This document shows, in pieces, positions 26,654 to 39,900 of a DNA stretch of 64,000 nucleotides. The notes beneath the pieces were generated by a model. The model saw nothing but the letters and a program-made list of their open reading frames with translations. It did not search any database and had not been told where the DNA came from. Both the position numbers and the translations under genes were made by a program. Position 1 is the stretch's first letter; every line of letters starts with the position of its first letter. Origin of the DNA: Linyphia triangularis (lineage: Eukaryota > Arthropoda > Arachnida > Araneae > Linyphiidae); contig OZ021724.1 in NCBI GenBank assembly GCA_963978545.1, positions 33,684,433 through 33,748,432 on the forward strand. Reading direction: 5' to 3'.

Positions 26654-26657
26654 TAAA
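26652..26657 (+). terminator. BCS1L: Possible BCS1 poly(A) signal overlapping the stop codon
   Basis: The stop TAA (26651-26653) runs straight into AATAAA. If used, the 3' UTR would be only about 15-30 nt. I saw no other clear AATAAA in the next 300 bases, but a variant hexamer further on is possible. Confidence 0.35.
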
Positions 26658-27921
26658 TTTTTTATAGAAATTTACTTTTCTTCTTCTTTGGAAATTGTTA
26701 TTTATATGACATTCATTTTTTTAAAGGCCACTTGACGTAGACAATTTATCTATATCTCAATCATATACACCACTCTATTACCAATTTCCAGGAGAAAAAA
26801 TTGTCATGCACTATCCCTTATGCTTTGTTCCACATCATAGTAGTTTGATAAAATTAAATTAAAAACTAAATAGAAAGGCTCCCCCAGCAGGTGGCTTCAT
26901 TTCACACAAACTGCTTGTGTTACTGTTGTGTGTTAATTTGCTTGCCAGGTCAATTGATTCTTTATGAAAAGATGCAAAGGTACAAGAAAATTGAGAAGAT
27001 TAGAAAAGGATAGCACAGTTAAATTAAATATTGTAAAGAAAAAAAATGTAAATTGTTGTGGGAAGTGCAAAACAATGGTTTAAATATCATAACTGTGACA
27101 TTACTCAAGTCGATCACAACTTTGATACTATTTTTTTTTTTTTTTTTTTAACTTTACATTTCAAACAAAACTTGTAAAATATTAACTCAGTTATATTGTA
27201 CTATATAAAAGCAGTAAATTAAATTCAGTATCATTGAAAAAACTTACATTTTTCCTATTGACACTAATCAAAATATTTGCCAAATTTAGTAGATAAGTTT
27301 AAATTTTTTTAAATTAAAACAAATGGAATCATCTACAAATATTACAAATAAGAACTTCATTTAAAATTTTTAATTTCTTACAAAACTTTATTTCTTCAAA
27401 AGAAACAAGTAATTTCGTGTGTAGTGGTTATCTCTTTTGACATGCTAGAGACCTAGGTTCAAATTGGTCAGGAATTTTTGAGCAAATTTAATTTGATGCA
27501 ACTAAGAATTTATGTATTTTTGTCAAAACTATTATTTAATACATTCATAAACATTTAGTTGATAATGCCAACCAAAAAATATTTTTATCCCCTTCTATTT
27601 TGTCTTAAATGCAAAATGTATTTTCTAAGTAATTTGATGTTAGAAGTTTTCATAAATCGTATGTTATACAGCCTTATAATACAACTAATATTAATTTTTT
27701 AAAATAACAAACATTTTTAATTTCATTAAAAATTAATATTAAATCGTATTAAAAGGTTTACAAGTTCAATATAAGTACTTATTTGTTTATTTCCTGTTAA
27801 CATTTTCTTTTCAAATTAGCACTTTCAAAATACATGTTTAAATTATAAAGTATTAAAAATATAAGTTCATTCTAAAATTTAAAATAAGAATAATTACTTA
27901 GTACATAAAAACAAACCAAAC
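26658..27921. other. BCS1-PCID2 convergent intergenic spacer
   Basis: About 1.26 kb between the two 3' ends. It holds a poly(T) tract at 27131-27149 and a decayed tRNA-like SINE head at 27415-27475 (GTAGTGGTTATC, then AGGTTCAAATTGG). No gene is seen. Confidence 0.55.
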
Positions 27922-27927
27922 TTTATT
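27922..27927 (-). terminator. PCID2: PCID2 poly(A) signal AATAAA
   Basis: AATAAA on the minus strand lies 38 nt past the PCID2 stop codon, predicting a very short 3' UTR. It is the first canonical hexamer after the stop. Confidence 0.65.
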
Positions 27928-27964
27928 TTCATATGACAATGTTTACAAAGAATAAATACAAATG

Positions 27965-30900
27965 TTAGTCAGTAGATGATAAAGAAGGAAATGCATTCTG
28001 TTTACTTAGCACCACTTTCAGATGCTGGTAAGAAATGTAACCTTTCATTTTATTCTGAAAAAGAATTTTAAAAATAAAGTTTAAAAAAAAATTAAGTTTA
28101 TTACAGCATAATAAGCCATACTTCAACAAGTAGAAAACTTACCTCATGTATTAAGTTTGATAGCAGACACATTACTTCTTCATCTTCAAATTCTTCATCA
28201 TCTTCATACTCCTAAATAATTAAAATAATTGTTTATAACCACAAGCTCTTAAAATACATCAACTAAGAAAGTAGAATAATAATTACAAAATAACTTATTT
28301 TAATAAGAACTGGATTAAGATACATACACAAGTAGTTAATAAGTTTTATTAAATAGAAGCAGGGATGAGTGATAAGAGAGCAAAAAGGAGGAAATCCACA
28401 AAATTCGTTAAAAAAGCAAGCAGAAGGAACGATACCCAAAAGTTCCGTCAAAAAAGCTCACGGAAGGAATACACAAAATTCAACAAAAAAGTATGCAGGA
28501 AGGATGATTTACCAATTTTAAAGATATAATGAAATTTCTCATACTACAAATGTAATAATTACATTTCACATATTAGGGAAGAAATTAACAACTCAAAACA
28601 TAGTACTCTAATATTCACCAAATTTCAGATATAAAAAAGATCAGGAAAATGCCATCCATATAAACTACAAATAAAGTTGTCTAAATGAAAAGGTGCATTT
28701 AACTATAAAATCTACTTATTCTGCTGCTTGTAAAAGTACTCGAATTGAATTTGACATAATAAGCATTTTATTTAACTTATTAATGTGTTCCAGCAAAAGT
28801 ACAATTCAATCAGAATAAAGCATTATAATAAATATTATTCAGTATTATTTAAAAGTATATTTTTATTAAACTATTCTTTAAAGATATTGCTGAAAGTAAT
28901 ATAGGTTTCAAATGAGCACCAAGATATCATCATTCTTCAATACCAAGATATCAATGATCAAGATACATATACATTTATTAACTATATTTCCGGTAAATTC
29001 AAATCTCTTAAATTAAGAAAACAATGCACAAATGAACCATTAAAAAAGTTTTTCTTGATTACAAACTTTATAAGAAAACATTTAAAAGTTTTTATGTTAA
29101 AGAGCTATATTGTAGTGCTTTGGACTTGGATCAACATTTGTTTTGATTGTCAGCGCACACGTGCAGAATCCTAAAACACTGAGGTGGTCACATGCTTCAC
29201 TAACCAATCGTAGAAGGGAAGTGCCATTTCAACCAATCACAGTAAGAAGTGTACCCCATCGCGAAGAGCTTGTGAAGTAATCTGCGAGGAAAGGGGAGTG
29301 AAGAGAGAAAATCTTTTGTTTAGACATGAGGAAAAGTATACTTTTTGAAGGAAAAACTGGTTCAAATCAGAAAAATGCGGATCCTTGAAACAGGGACAAA
29401 GAGAAGGAAAACGTTATATAAAAAACAAATAAGGAGGAAAAACCTCATCCCTGTAGAAGACAACTACACAGAACTCCTTTCACCACTATATATATTATAC
29501 TGGGCATTTCAACATAAAAACTGCAAATTGCCTTTTCAGTATAAGAATACAAGTGAGCACATGTGCAGTATGCACATTTAAGATTGATTAGAAGCATTTC
29601 TTTTCTTGGGGGTTCATTAGTTCAGCATTTTTTTTTTCTATAGTTAAGAGATACCAAGATTCCTTAGGAATAATCAACATGCTTAAATTGAAATTTTCTG
29701 TTTTTTATGGTGCTTCCATATGCTGTGTAGAATCAGAATTTCTCAAAATTTGTAAATTATTTATCAATTTTTTTTTATTTTTTTGGTACCCAAAATTTAT
29801 AATCAGTTTTGAGTTTATTATTGTTTATCAAAATTTAAATTCTCCCCTTTCAAAGGATACCTCAACTAGAAGTATTATTTATAATTTTTTAAGACTAAAT
29901 TTGTAACTATTAGTGTATGTAAAGTTTACTTTCAAATGTGTTTTTCTCAAAACTACATTTTTCATTATTCATGTACCTTTTTCACAGAAAAAAACTATCT
30001 TCTTGAAATCTATACCACATATTCCTTTAATGTATCTGTATATAATGAAGTGGTATTTTGTTATTTTAAAAATATTTTTTGTAGTGGTATTCTTTGGCAA
30101 AAAAAAAACTTGTGATTTTTAACAAATTTGAATGACTTTCACAAAAATTCATTAAAAAAAGTAAATGAATCATAATTAAAAGCTAACTTTAGTAGAATAA
30201 CAATTGTCTGCCAAATGCACTGAAAAAAAATTAGGCTTCAATGTCAAATACTTTCTGTGAAAAAGGTACATGAAATATGTCAAAGTAACATTACCGGTAT
30301 AGAGGGTACCAACTCCCCTTAACAAATAATGCTATGTGTAAATAAACTATTCACCAGAATAAGAGGTTGTAGCCTTTAAATATCATCAATTTTGGTTTTG
30401 TATAAAGGGAGAAAAGGGATTATTACAGAAATAAAAAAAAAAAACACTGTCCAGAAATAGTATACAAAATTATACAACGCAAAGGCAACATAAATATGGT
30501 TGCAAGTTGCAATGCACAGTAATTTGAATTAAAAAAATATATATATTTCAAAAATATTTCTATAATATCTTCTAGCATAGTTCCATTGAAAATTAACATT
30601 AAAAAATGTATTGTAGAAAAAATTAGTTACTTTGTGTATTTGTTAAAACTATTGAAGGAAAATGTGATTTCTTGCTTTGTTGAAGTTTTTTTATTGATAT
30701 TTTTTAAAGTTATGAATATAGCAAATATTAGAATTCATGAGTTAATTAGTATTTTTTAAAAATTCCCTGACAATTCTAAAATTGCTAAATTCCCTGATAC
30801 CTCCCAGTCTTCTATATCTTCTCTGTTGCTGTAAGTTAGAAAACTTTAACAATAATGAACACTATTTTTTTGTATTGTAAAATATGTTAACTAATAAGTT

Positions 30901-33900
30901 TATTAGACAGAATTTATAAATTAAACTGAAATTTCAAGCATTTTTAAGAAACTATATCAAAATCTGGAAACATTTAGGTGTTTTATTACACTTCAAATAA
31001 GTACGCTAGCTTTTTTTTAAGTCAAAAAATTTTCAATTCTCATTCCTGCACATTTATAAGATTCCAAAAAAAATCATTGATTCATCGAAATAAAGTTAAA
31101 ATTTTTTTATGCTTGTCAAAACTATTTGCCAAAAGCCGAGAGACAAAATATTACATGGGCTATAAAATGCCATCCCTATAAGTATTTTTTTAATACTGCA
31201 TTTGAAAACCTTTCAGGGTACTTTTTAAAAGAAAATATATTTATTTAAATTCTATTTGAAATTCACTAGACTCTTCCCTTTTCCCGTGGATGTGATTCTG
31301 GAACATTTCACTAACTCACAGCCAGATAACTTTATATACTTTTCTGTCTACTTTCAATCACACAATTCATTACCAAGAAGCTCATGCATTTCTCTCTTAG
31401 CAGTAAAATAAAGACAAATTATTTTTACAAAAAAAAAATTTAGTTTAAAAGAATAAAATTTTGACTTACTTTTTTGAAATTCAGTGCTGCTTTAAAGGCG
31501 CTAACAGGAATAATATGGTTTTGAAATAAAAGATATCTAGAAAGAAAATGTATAGATAAACAATAAACATCACATATTTTGAAAGTTATATAAATTGCAA
31601 TATTAGTAATTATCCTCAATTACCCTAAAAATTGACAAAAAAAAGATAATAATATGTAGTAATAAATCGTGATAATTTTATGAACCAATTAAGAGTCAAA
31701 ACATGTATTCAACCTTAGAAAAAAAAATATGATTTTAATGGCACAGTTGAATATTTTATGCTTTTAAAACCATAAATTTTATCCCAATGTTTATCCTATA
31801 TGCAATTAAAATTAATACAGCAACATAATAAATAAGAAAAATTTAATTGGTAAATCCTAAAGAAATAAAATGTTAATATTCTAGAAAAAAAAAAATTTGT
31901 TATAAAAACTGAAAAATTATTGGTTTTTGATTTAAACAATGTTTTTTTTTTTTTACTTTATCTATTCCTATCCATCAGTATTGTACTCTATTTGTATGTA
32001 ATTAAGTAAATTGGGTGTATTGGAGATTTTCTGCACAAGAGCTACACAAGGACTATACTGAACCGAAACATCATTAGAGAAATCTGTATTACTGAGAGTA
32101 GTCTAAGGGTCAAGGAAGCTTGTCTAAAATGAGAGAAATCTAGAAAAGATCCTGCAGAAATCGAGTTACTCGACAAGACTGGCTGTTGCAATAACAATCA
32201 AGTCTATTCACATTGAAAATAGAGAACACTAAGCGAAGGCTTGAGACATCTTGCATATTAGGCAAATTGGTTGAGAGTCTGGCAATGTGTATTTAAAATT
32301 ATTGGTATAGTAATATAAAAATAGCATGATCAAAATTCCTAAAAGATAGTAATTAAAGTTTATGATATATATAAACCTAAGCATTCATCTCTTACACTTT
32401 TTTGAAAAGATTTCTATAGGTTATGATTTTCAGCTTTTCCAGAACCAGACGAATTCCCCATTTTATGAAAAAGTCCTCAGATGCTTCTAATGCTTTTCCA
32501 AACCGTTCAAGATCTCCATCTCTGAAAAAGCACTTGATTGGTTAATACAGTTATGTTTTAATGACACTAAAAAGTAATGAATTTTTTTACAAAACCAAAA
32601 TCGATATAACTAAATTTAAAAACCAAAATATGTATATAAAAAAAATAATTGGATACTGTTTCCAATCTAAACATTATTTACAGTAGAATTTCTAAAAAAA
32701 AAAAAAAAAAAAAAAGAAATCCATCCTCTATGATCCAAATATTGATGTAATTGGAATAACGTTTCAAGAGATATATTATCCTGAATAAATTATTAGTTTA
32801 AAAACTAAATTTAATGATAGTAGACAAACTAAAAACATATACAAATATAAAAGAATTAAGCATTTGAAACTTTACTGAGCTTGGCAAATCATTGAAATAA
32901 ACAATTTATGGTCGAATTTACCTAACTGCTCTCACAAGTTCAGCAAATTGCATTAGTTCATATTTCTGCAAAATATATAGTGATGGCATGATACCCTAAA
33001 AGAAAAACAATAACTTCTTTATAAATATTTTTTAAACTCAACTTAAAAGAATATAAAATTTAATTGGTAATATAACCAGAGATGATATGCAAATCATACA
33101 GGGCAACAAGAAATAAGTGCCTAGATAAAGAAGTGGAATATCTCAAAAACCATTGGACATAGTGCGTTCAAACTTCACGATAAAATTTGTTGCGCACATA
33201 CTCCTTTATTGTGTTTACATCGGTATTGTGTTATGTGCGGTTTCAGGTTATATTTGGGATATCTGGATAACACAGGAATGGGCATTTACTGGCCCCCTTA
33301 TTCTCCTGATTTCAATCTGCAAGACTTTTTCCGTAGGGATGTCTGAAAGACAAAGTGTTCTCGACGAATTCCAAAAAGTTTTCTGAGCTGAAGATTGCCA
33401 TTTTTCAAGCTTTCTTTTACAAAATAAACATTCAATCCTCTCCGCTAAACAAGCATTGAATTGCATAATTAATGACAATTTTAAATTACACCAAGAAATT
33501 GCTTTTATTAGAAGCATTGCAAATGGAGAAAAAGTTCAAAAGTCTGGGAAACCATTGTACTGGCTTAAAAAAATAAGATGCCTGCAACGTATGGGCAAAC
33601 AAAAATGTGACCTACAAATAAAAAGTGCATCAACTGAACAACATTAGGACAAAACTGTTAAGGAGTTAAAAGAGTATACACTTGGAAATATAACTTTAAA
33701 AAAAGTAAAACCAAACTTACTAGAACCATTTTAACAGTAATCAAGAATATGAGGATGAGTTGTTTATTTCTCTTTGAATCTTTATGACAGTGCAGGAATG
33801 CAAATTCTAAGTTTTCTTCAGCTGTATAAAAGTAAGAATTTTATAGATAACAATACCACAGGTCTTTGATAAATAAATTATTACAGAAAACCTATCTTAC

Positions 33901-36900
33901 CCATTTTAAACTTGCTTTGAAACATCTGTTGTTGACCAACAAAATACCTAGAAGAATTAATATTCAGATGATTGACACATAAAAAAATTATCAATTTAAG
34001 AAAAGAAATAGACAAAATGTGAGCTGCAGGAATACCAACTTGTATGTAACTCTCTGGGAAATAGGATACATATCTTTAAGATTGGAACTTTCAATCACTC
34101 GAATTAGGGGTTTCAGTAGGTGCAATTTGTTTACCTGAAATTTTTTTTAACATAAATTTTGAATACTGAAGTAACAATGGTATAAGATAGTAAAAATAGT
34201 AATATAAAGATAGGGTTCTAAGTTACTAAATTCACTCTAAGACTTAATTGTCAACTATTTTACAGTGTATTGATTATTAAAAAAAACCAGCTTTAACTGT
34301 TTTTTTTTTTTTTTTTATATAACTTTTAACTGCTTTTAAATTGATAAAAATGAAATTAACTATTTTAATTACATTGAATCACTTATTAGCTTATAAGATA
34401 ATTATCAGTTAGTTGGAATTTACTGGTTGTTAAAAGTAAAAAATGAATATATTCTTTTGTCTCTGGATTTTAGAAATTCTGTTTTTTTAAGAATATTTTA
34501 AACTTTTACATTCTTTAACATAAACTGCTAAGTGAAATGCATGATATACATTAATTACAACTTTTAAGAAAAAAACCCACCATCTTATGTAGTCTCAGCA
34601 TTTGAAAACTTAAAAATAGAATAAGAATTGTCAGAAATATCCTCAATAACTTGAGTCATTATAAAAAAATTAGAAAAATGGTAAAACGTTTCAAGATATC
34701 TCTAGGTGATTAATGTAAGACAAACCTAAAGTGTTTAAATATGTTAAATAACTATACAAATAAAAGGTTATATACAGTGATGAACTGAAGAGTTTTTGCA
34801 TAATTCTATCTTTTTAAAATAAATCAGTAACTAGAGGTATATTAGTAAATTAATTTAAACTTACCTTAAAATATATTTTAAAAAGCTGATTAGTTAAATT
34901 TAATATACCCCATCGTTTACTGTCTTCAGTGGAACAACGACTAAAAGAAAAAATTTCAATTACTTAAGTTTTAATTGGAGATTTTTTTTATATTGAAATA
35001 ACTGTTTTAAAAATTATATAATATAAATTCTCAATGACCTTTCATTACATTAGCTTCTTAAAAATCTTAATTTTTAAATTATTCTAAAATATTTAAGGGG
35101 CTGTTGTTAAAAATATTTAAGAAGGGTCAGCCTATCCCTGACCTATAGAATAATATCTATATCTTCCAAAATAATTGATTATTGGTTTCTATGCCAAATG
35201 ACCTATATTTGTACACAATAACATCTAATCACCTACAGTTAAATGTGGATTCTGATCCACAACAAACATCCATACCAAAACCCAGGATTCAAACCAGCCA
35301 CCTTTGGCATTTTATTCCAGGATTAACAGCAGAAATAAAATATCATTAACGAAAATTTGACAAGAAAATAACTAGTTCTATTTTTACTAATTATTTTTAA
35401 GTTTTTCTAAGCTCCCATAAACTTTTTAAAGTGTAATAAAAATCTTTCCAATTTCGTTGATGATATTTTATTATTATCGTTATTCCTGGCATAAAATTTC
35501 CCATTTTAAAACAATGCTTTGCAGGTATTGGGACCAATAAAACTAAATATTAGGTATATGGGGCAGGGACAACTTCAAAGACATAAGAGTAGTATTTGAA
35601 ACAAACAGGTCAATTTGGATTAGTCAAACGTTCAAATTCATGATATATTTGACAATTTTGCAGCAAATCTCTAATTTACAGAAAGCTTATAATTTTTTAA
35701 AAACAACTTATTATATTCATCATTTGGTAAATAGTTAAAGAAACTAATTAACAGTAAAGTCAAAAGATAAAATAAATGTATAGTTGTCAAACTTGACAAC
35801 ATTTTAGTTTAGAAAAATTAATTAAAAAAAAAATGTTATTAACAAGGGAAAATTGCTAAAATAATAATTTTGGTGCAATTTGCAAAAAAATGAAAGATTT
35901 GGATAAGAAAAAAAATCTTTTGTAGTTTGGAATGATTGAAGCAGGTGCAACACCCCTGAATTATTTTAATATATAAATTAAAGCATTTTTTACCATATTT
36001 TTTGTGTGATTAAACTGTACTTTCCATTTCTTTATTTTTGTGAGTGCTTTTAATTAAATTAAATCATGCCAGTTAAAAAAGTATAAAAGTAATTTTGATA
36101 TATATAAAAAAAAAAAAAAATTATCATTATATCAATTTACAAATGGCATCAGGAATAAAAAAGCACTAAATTTTTCCATAAACAAATTTATTGAAATGAA
36201 AGACATGATATTTCATTAAAAATAGATTTCTCTCCAATTACAAATTAGTTGTTGATAAAATAAATAAGGACATTGTCATACCTATCCCCAACACAAATTC
36301 GAAAAAAACCCATCAGAAGATCAGCACCCTTTTCCAACATCTCATGAGGCTTTTCCTTCTTATCTAACTGCAAGTCAGCCTGTTTGATAAATGTAAAACA
36401 ATTTAAAATATTCTTAAGAAATAGAAGAAAAATTTATACCACATGCAAAAGCCACTGGCATTCATACGAAAAATGTACTTTAAATGATTAAATATGCAAA
36501 TAAAATTATATATTTGAATCAATGGGGCAATTAAAGAGAAGATAAGAAACATAAATACACAAATATTTTTAACAATAACTTTAAGTGAGTAATGATATTT
36601 TAAAATAAAATACATTAGTTTTGGATATATCATATAATTTCAGTTAATTAGGAGAAATATTAATAATATACCTTGGTGGCAATTCTTCGTAAGTCCAAAC
36701 ACAATGAATACATGATGGGAAGTGCCCAATTTTCATCTTTTTGACTTTGTAGGAGCTTTGTAAAAGTCATGTTGCAGTGTTAAGAATTAAACAATAATAA
36801 GAAATTAAATCAAACTCATACAAAAATAAATGTTTGCAAAAATTTTAATTTTGGAATAAAATTTTATGACATAGTCATATTTTATACCATTACACTTCTT

Positions 36901-39900
36901 TACATCAATTTGCAAGATCATAAATGACTCTACAGACATTCATTCACTTTTAAGTTAAAATAAACAAGCTATGAAGAGATATAGAAACTTATATAATAGC
37001 AATTATTCTAACCAGAAATTTTAACACAAACAATTTTTTTTAAATGCAGTAATATTATATGAATAGAAGGATACTGGACAAGTGTAAAGTGATGTTTAAA
37101 GGCTTCGACAAAATTTTCCTTTTGCATTTCATATAAACATCTGAATAAATAAAAGAAAATTATGTTTAATAGCATGTATTGATTACAAGAAAAAATAATG
37201 ATATAAAAGAATTAAAAATGATTTGTCCAAAAATTTCATTTGAAAAAACCAAAAAAATAAATAAAAAATTTCTAAGCTTTGCAATATAATAGTCTTCCAC
37301 AAGAAATGTACGAACATTTGACGCTGAAAGATTTTTTGAATGATAAATTATTGAAAATTGCAGATTTTTTTGAAGATTAATCTTTTTTGCGATTTATTGA
37401 AATATTTATAGAAATAAAAATTAATAGCATCTAGTTATAAATGTAATAATTTAAAAAAGTGGTGTGATCAATTTGAGTTAGCAAAAATTAACTATAAGGA
37501 AAATAATTAATATTGTGACATGTGCAACATTGAAGTGGTTTGTGCAACCACGTGCGTTTTTTTAGTGAAGCCTTTAAAATCCTCATAGCTGTGTTGAAAG
37601 TATTATATTTTTACTAACTGCAGACTAAGTGTGATACTACTAGAGTTGATGCAGATAATTGTCAATTAAGGACAATTTAGAGCAATCAGGTTGGGAGTTA
37701 AGCATAGAAGGCAGTTGAAGATGTTAAAACGAATGTAGTGGTTCTAGATCAAGCATAACCATTTTAAAGTAACACATTATGAAAAGATTAAAGTTTCACT
37801 AAAATATTATGTAAGTAAAAGCACACGATTGAAAATCCATAAAAGTTTAGTTAGTCAATATATATGACTGATCGTTTCAGTTGATTTACAACTGCACTGA
37901 AAGAACATTGCAAATTACAATGTATTTTTGTATGATTAAATGATGTTGATGTTACTAAATGTAAACCTTAACTTGGTAATGGTATTCAGATAATTTCAAA
38001 TGTAATGCATACTTACCTAATATGTAGCAAAATAACTTCATCCCAAGGTTGCTCAAACTTTCTTTTAATATTTGATTCTGCATTTGAAGAGTAAATTTTG
38101 GGATTTAAAGCATGGGCATGTTGAATGGATAGATATTCCTAACACCAAAAAAAAAGTATTTAAATTGTTTTGAAATTTTAAAGGTGTGTAAAAAGAAATA
38201 AACTATATGTAACAAAAGCTGAAATAGAATAAGCAAAAATTGAAAATGCACGAGTAAAATTTTTTTTAAACAGAATGATAAAAATTTGTTTTGTTAATGA
38301 TTACTCATGTTTTTTTTTTTTTTTTTTTGTCTGTGAATAATTATGTGTATAATTGTACTACTTGCTTAATTTTTTAAAATAAACCTAGGATGGGTAGTTG
38401 ATATTTAAAATTACATAAAATCTTTTAACCTTTATTAAGCTTATCTAATGATGCTACCAAACATTTGACTACAGAACACACTATTTACTTAGAAAAACTA
38501 ATATGAAATATAAAAAAAAAATTAATTATGTAGGTGAAGTGAGTAGAATTGTATACTCTTTACTTTAAAACAGAGTTAAGGTACAGAAAGGTACAGAGGT
38601 AAGGTACAGAGTACAACAGAAATGGGTTAGTTACTTACAGCAGCATATTCTCCATTCCCAGATTGAAGAAAATCATCTAACTGTAAAAAAATATTTGTTT
38701 AAATTAGAAAAATATTTAAAAAGCTTTACACAAGAATAAGACAGTCATGATACATAAAATAGAGAATTTTTGTGTAAAGTATACACTATATTTTGATGGT
38801 ACTCTTCAATTAGACAGGTACCAGATGAAAACCGCCAAATTGTAGTGATAGCTCATCCAAACTAACAACCTTCACATAATTTGTAATTCCTATAACAAAC
38901 CGTTAATAGAGTTGTTATACCACTTTAAACATTTAAGCTTGGCAAAACATTTTCACATCATTCAAATTTGTAAACATATAGGCTTGGCACAAACTGGTAC
39001 CCATCTAATGGAAGAGTACCGTTGTGAAATCTATAAACAAGTAAACTGCTATTGAAGTGATTTGTAGGCATTGAATAGGATAATCTTATATGATGTGACC
39101 TTAACTCTCCTCAGTGGGGTATTCTTCTTATGGAATAGCAGACTTTGAAACAATATGCGAGCCAGTAGCAAGAGATTCTGCTGCCTTGTACAATGACTCA
39201 CTAGTACCCTCTACTTTCTGGAAATCAAATAGCTTGAAAAGTAATTGGAATCAAAAAGTTTTATACATGGTGGTTGCAAAATTTAGGAAAAAAAGTTCCC
39301 TGATAAGTTTCGAAAAAATTTAATGATTTTTTGATACTTTTTTGATTTTTTTAAACTTTATTTTAATTTACCCAATTTGTCCAGTTATGTAGATCAAATA
39401 AAACATTTATGCTAAAGAGATAATATGAAATTTTTTTAAATAGTTTTGTCAGTAAAGAAAAGATTAAAAAGTATGGTAGTGCAGCAACTATATGGTTCCA
39501 TTACAACATGGAATTCATTTTGGCAAACCTGTAGTTCAATTCAGTATTAGTGTCAATTCAACTTGACAGCATTTTGCAAGGAGGACTTGTTATTATTTTA
39601 AGAAATATTGAAGTGAGCTTCGGTGGTGAAGTAGTTAAGGCAGTGATTCTCAACCTTTTTTTTGTTGCAGCATACTTTTAAAGATTTCAAAATTTGGCGG
39701 CACACAAAGAAAAAGATATGTTTAAAAGTTGTTTATTTACCTATAATACACTGTGTTAAATAGTTTATAATAATAATTTGGAATGTAAAATAAAATAATA
39801 TAATATGCACTACAAAAACAACAGTACGTCTCATATCATTTTCTACATTGAACAGTCTCGATCTTTTTTTATGTTCGTTAATACTGAAAATCCGAATTCA

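Noticed and set aside
28391..28505. Regularly spaced repeats resembling a CRISPR array
   Set aside because: Units are degenerate, contiguous and in a eukaryotic intron; it is a minisatellite.
29345..29581. 78-codon plus-strand frame after the CCAAT island
   Set aside because: Lysine/arginine-rich, no family, no splice evidence; kept only as part of the promoter-like observation.
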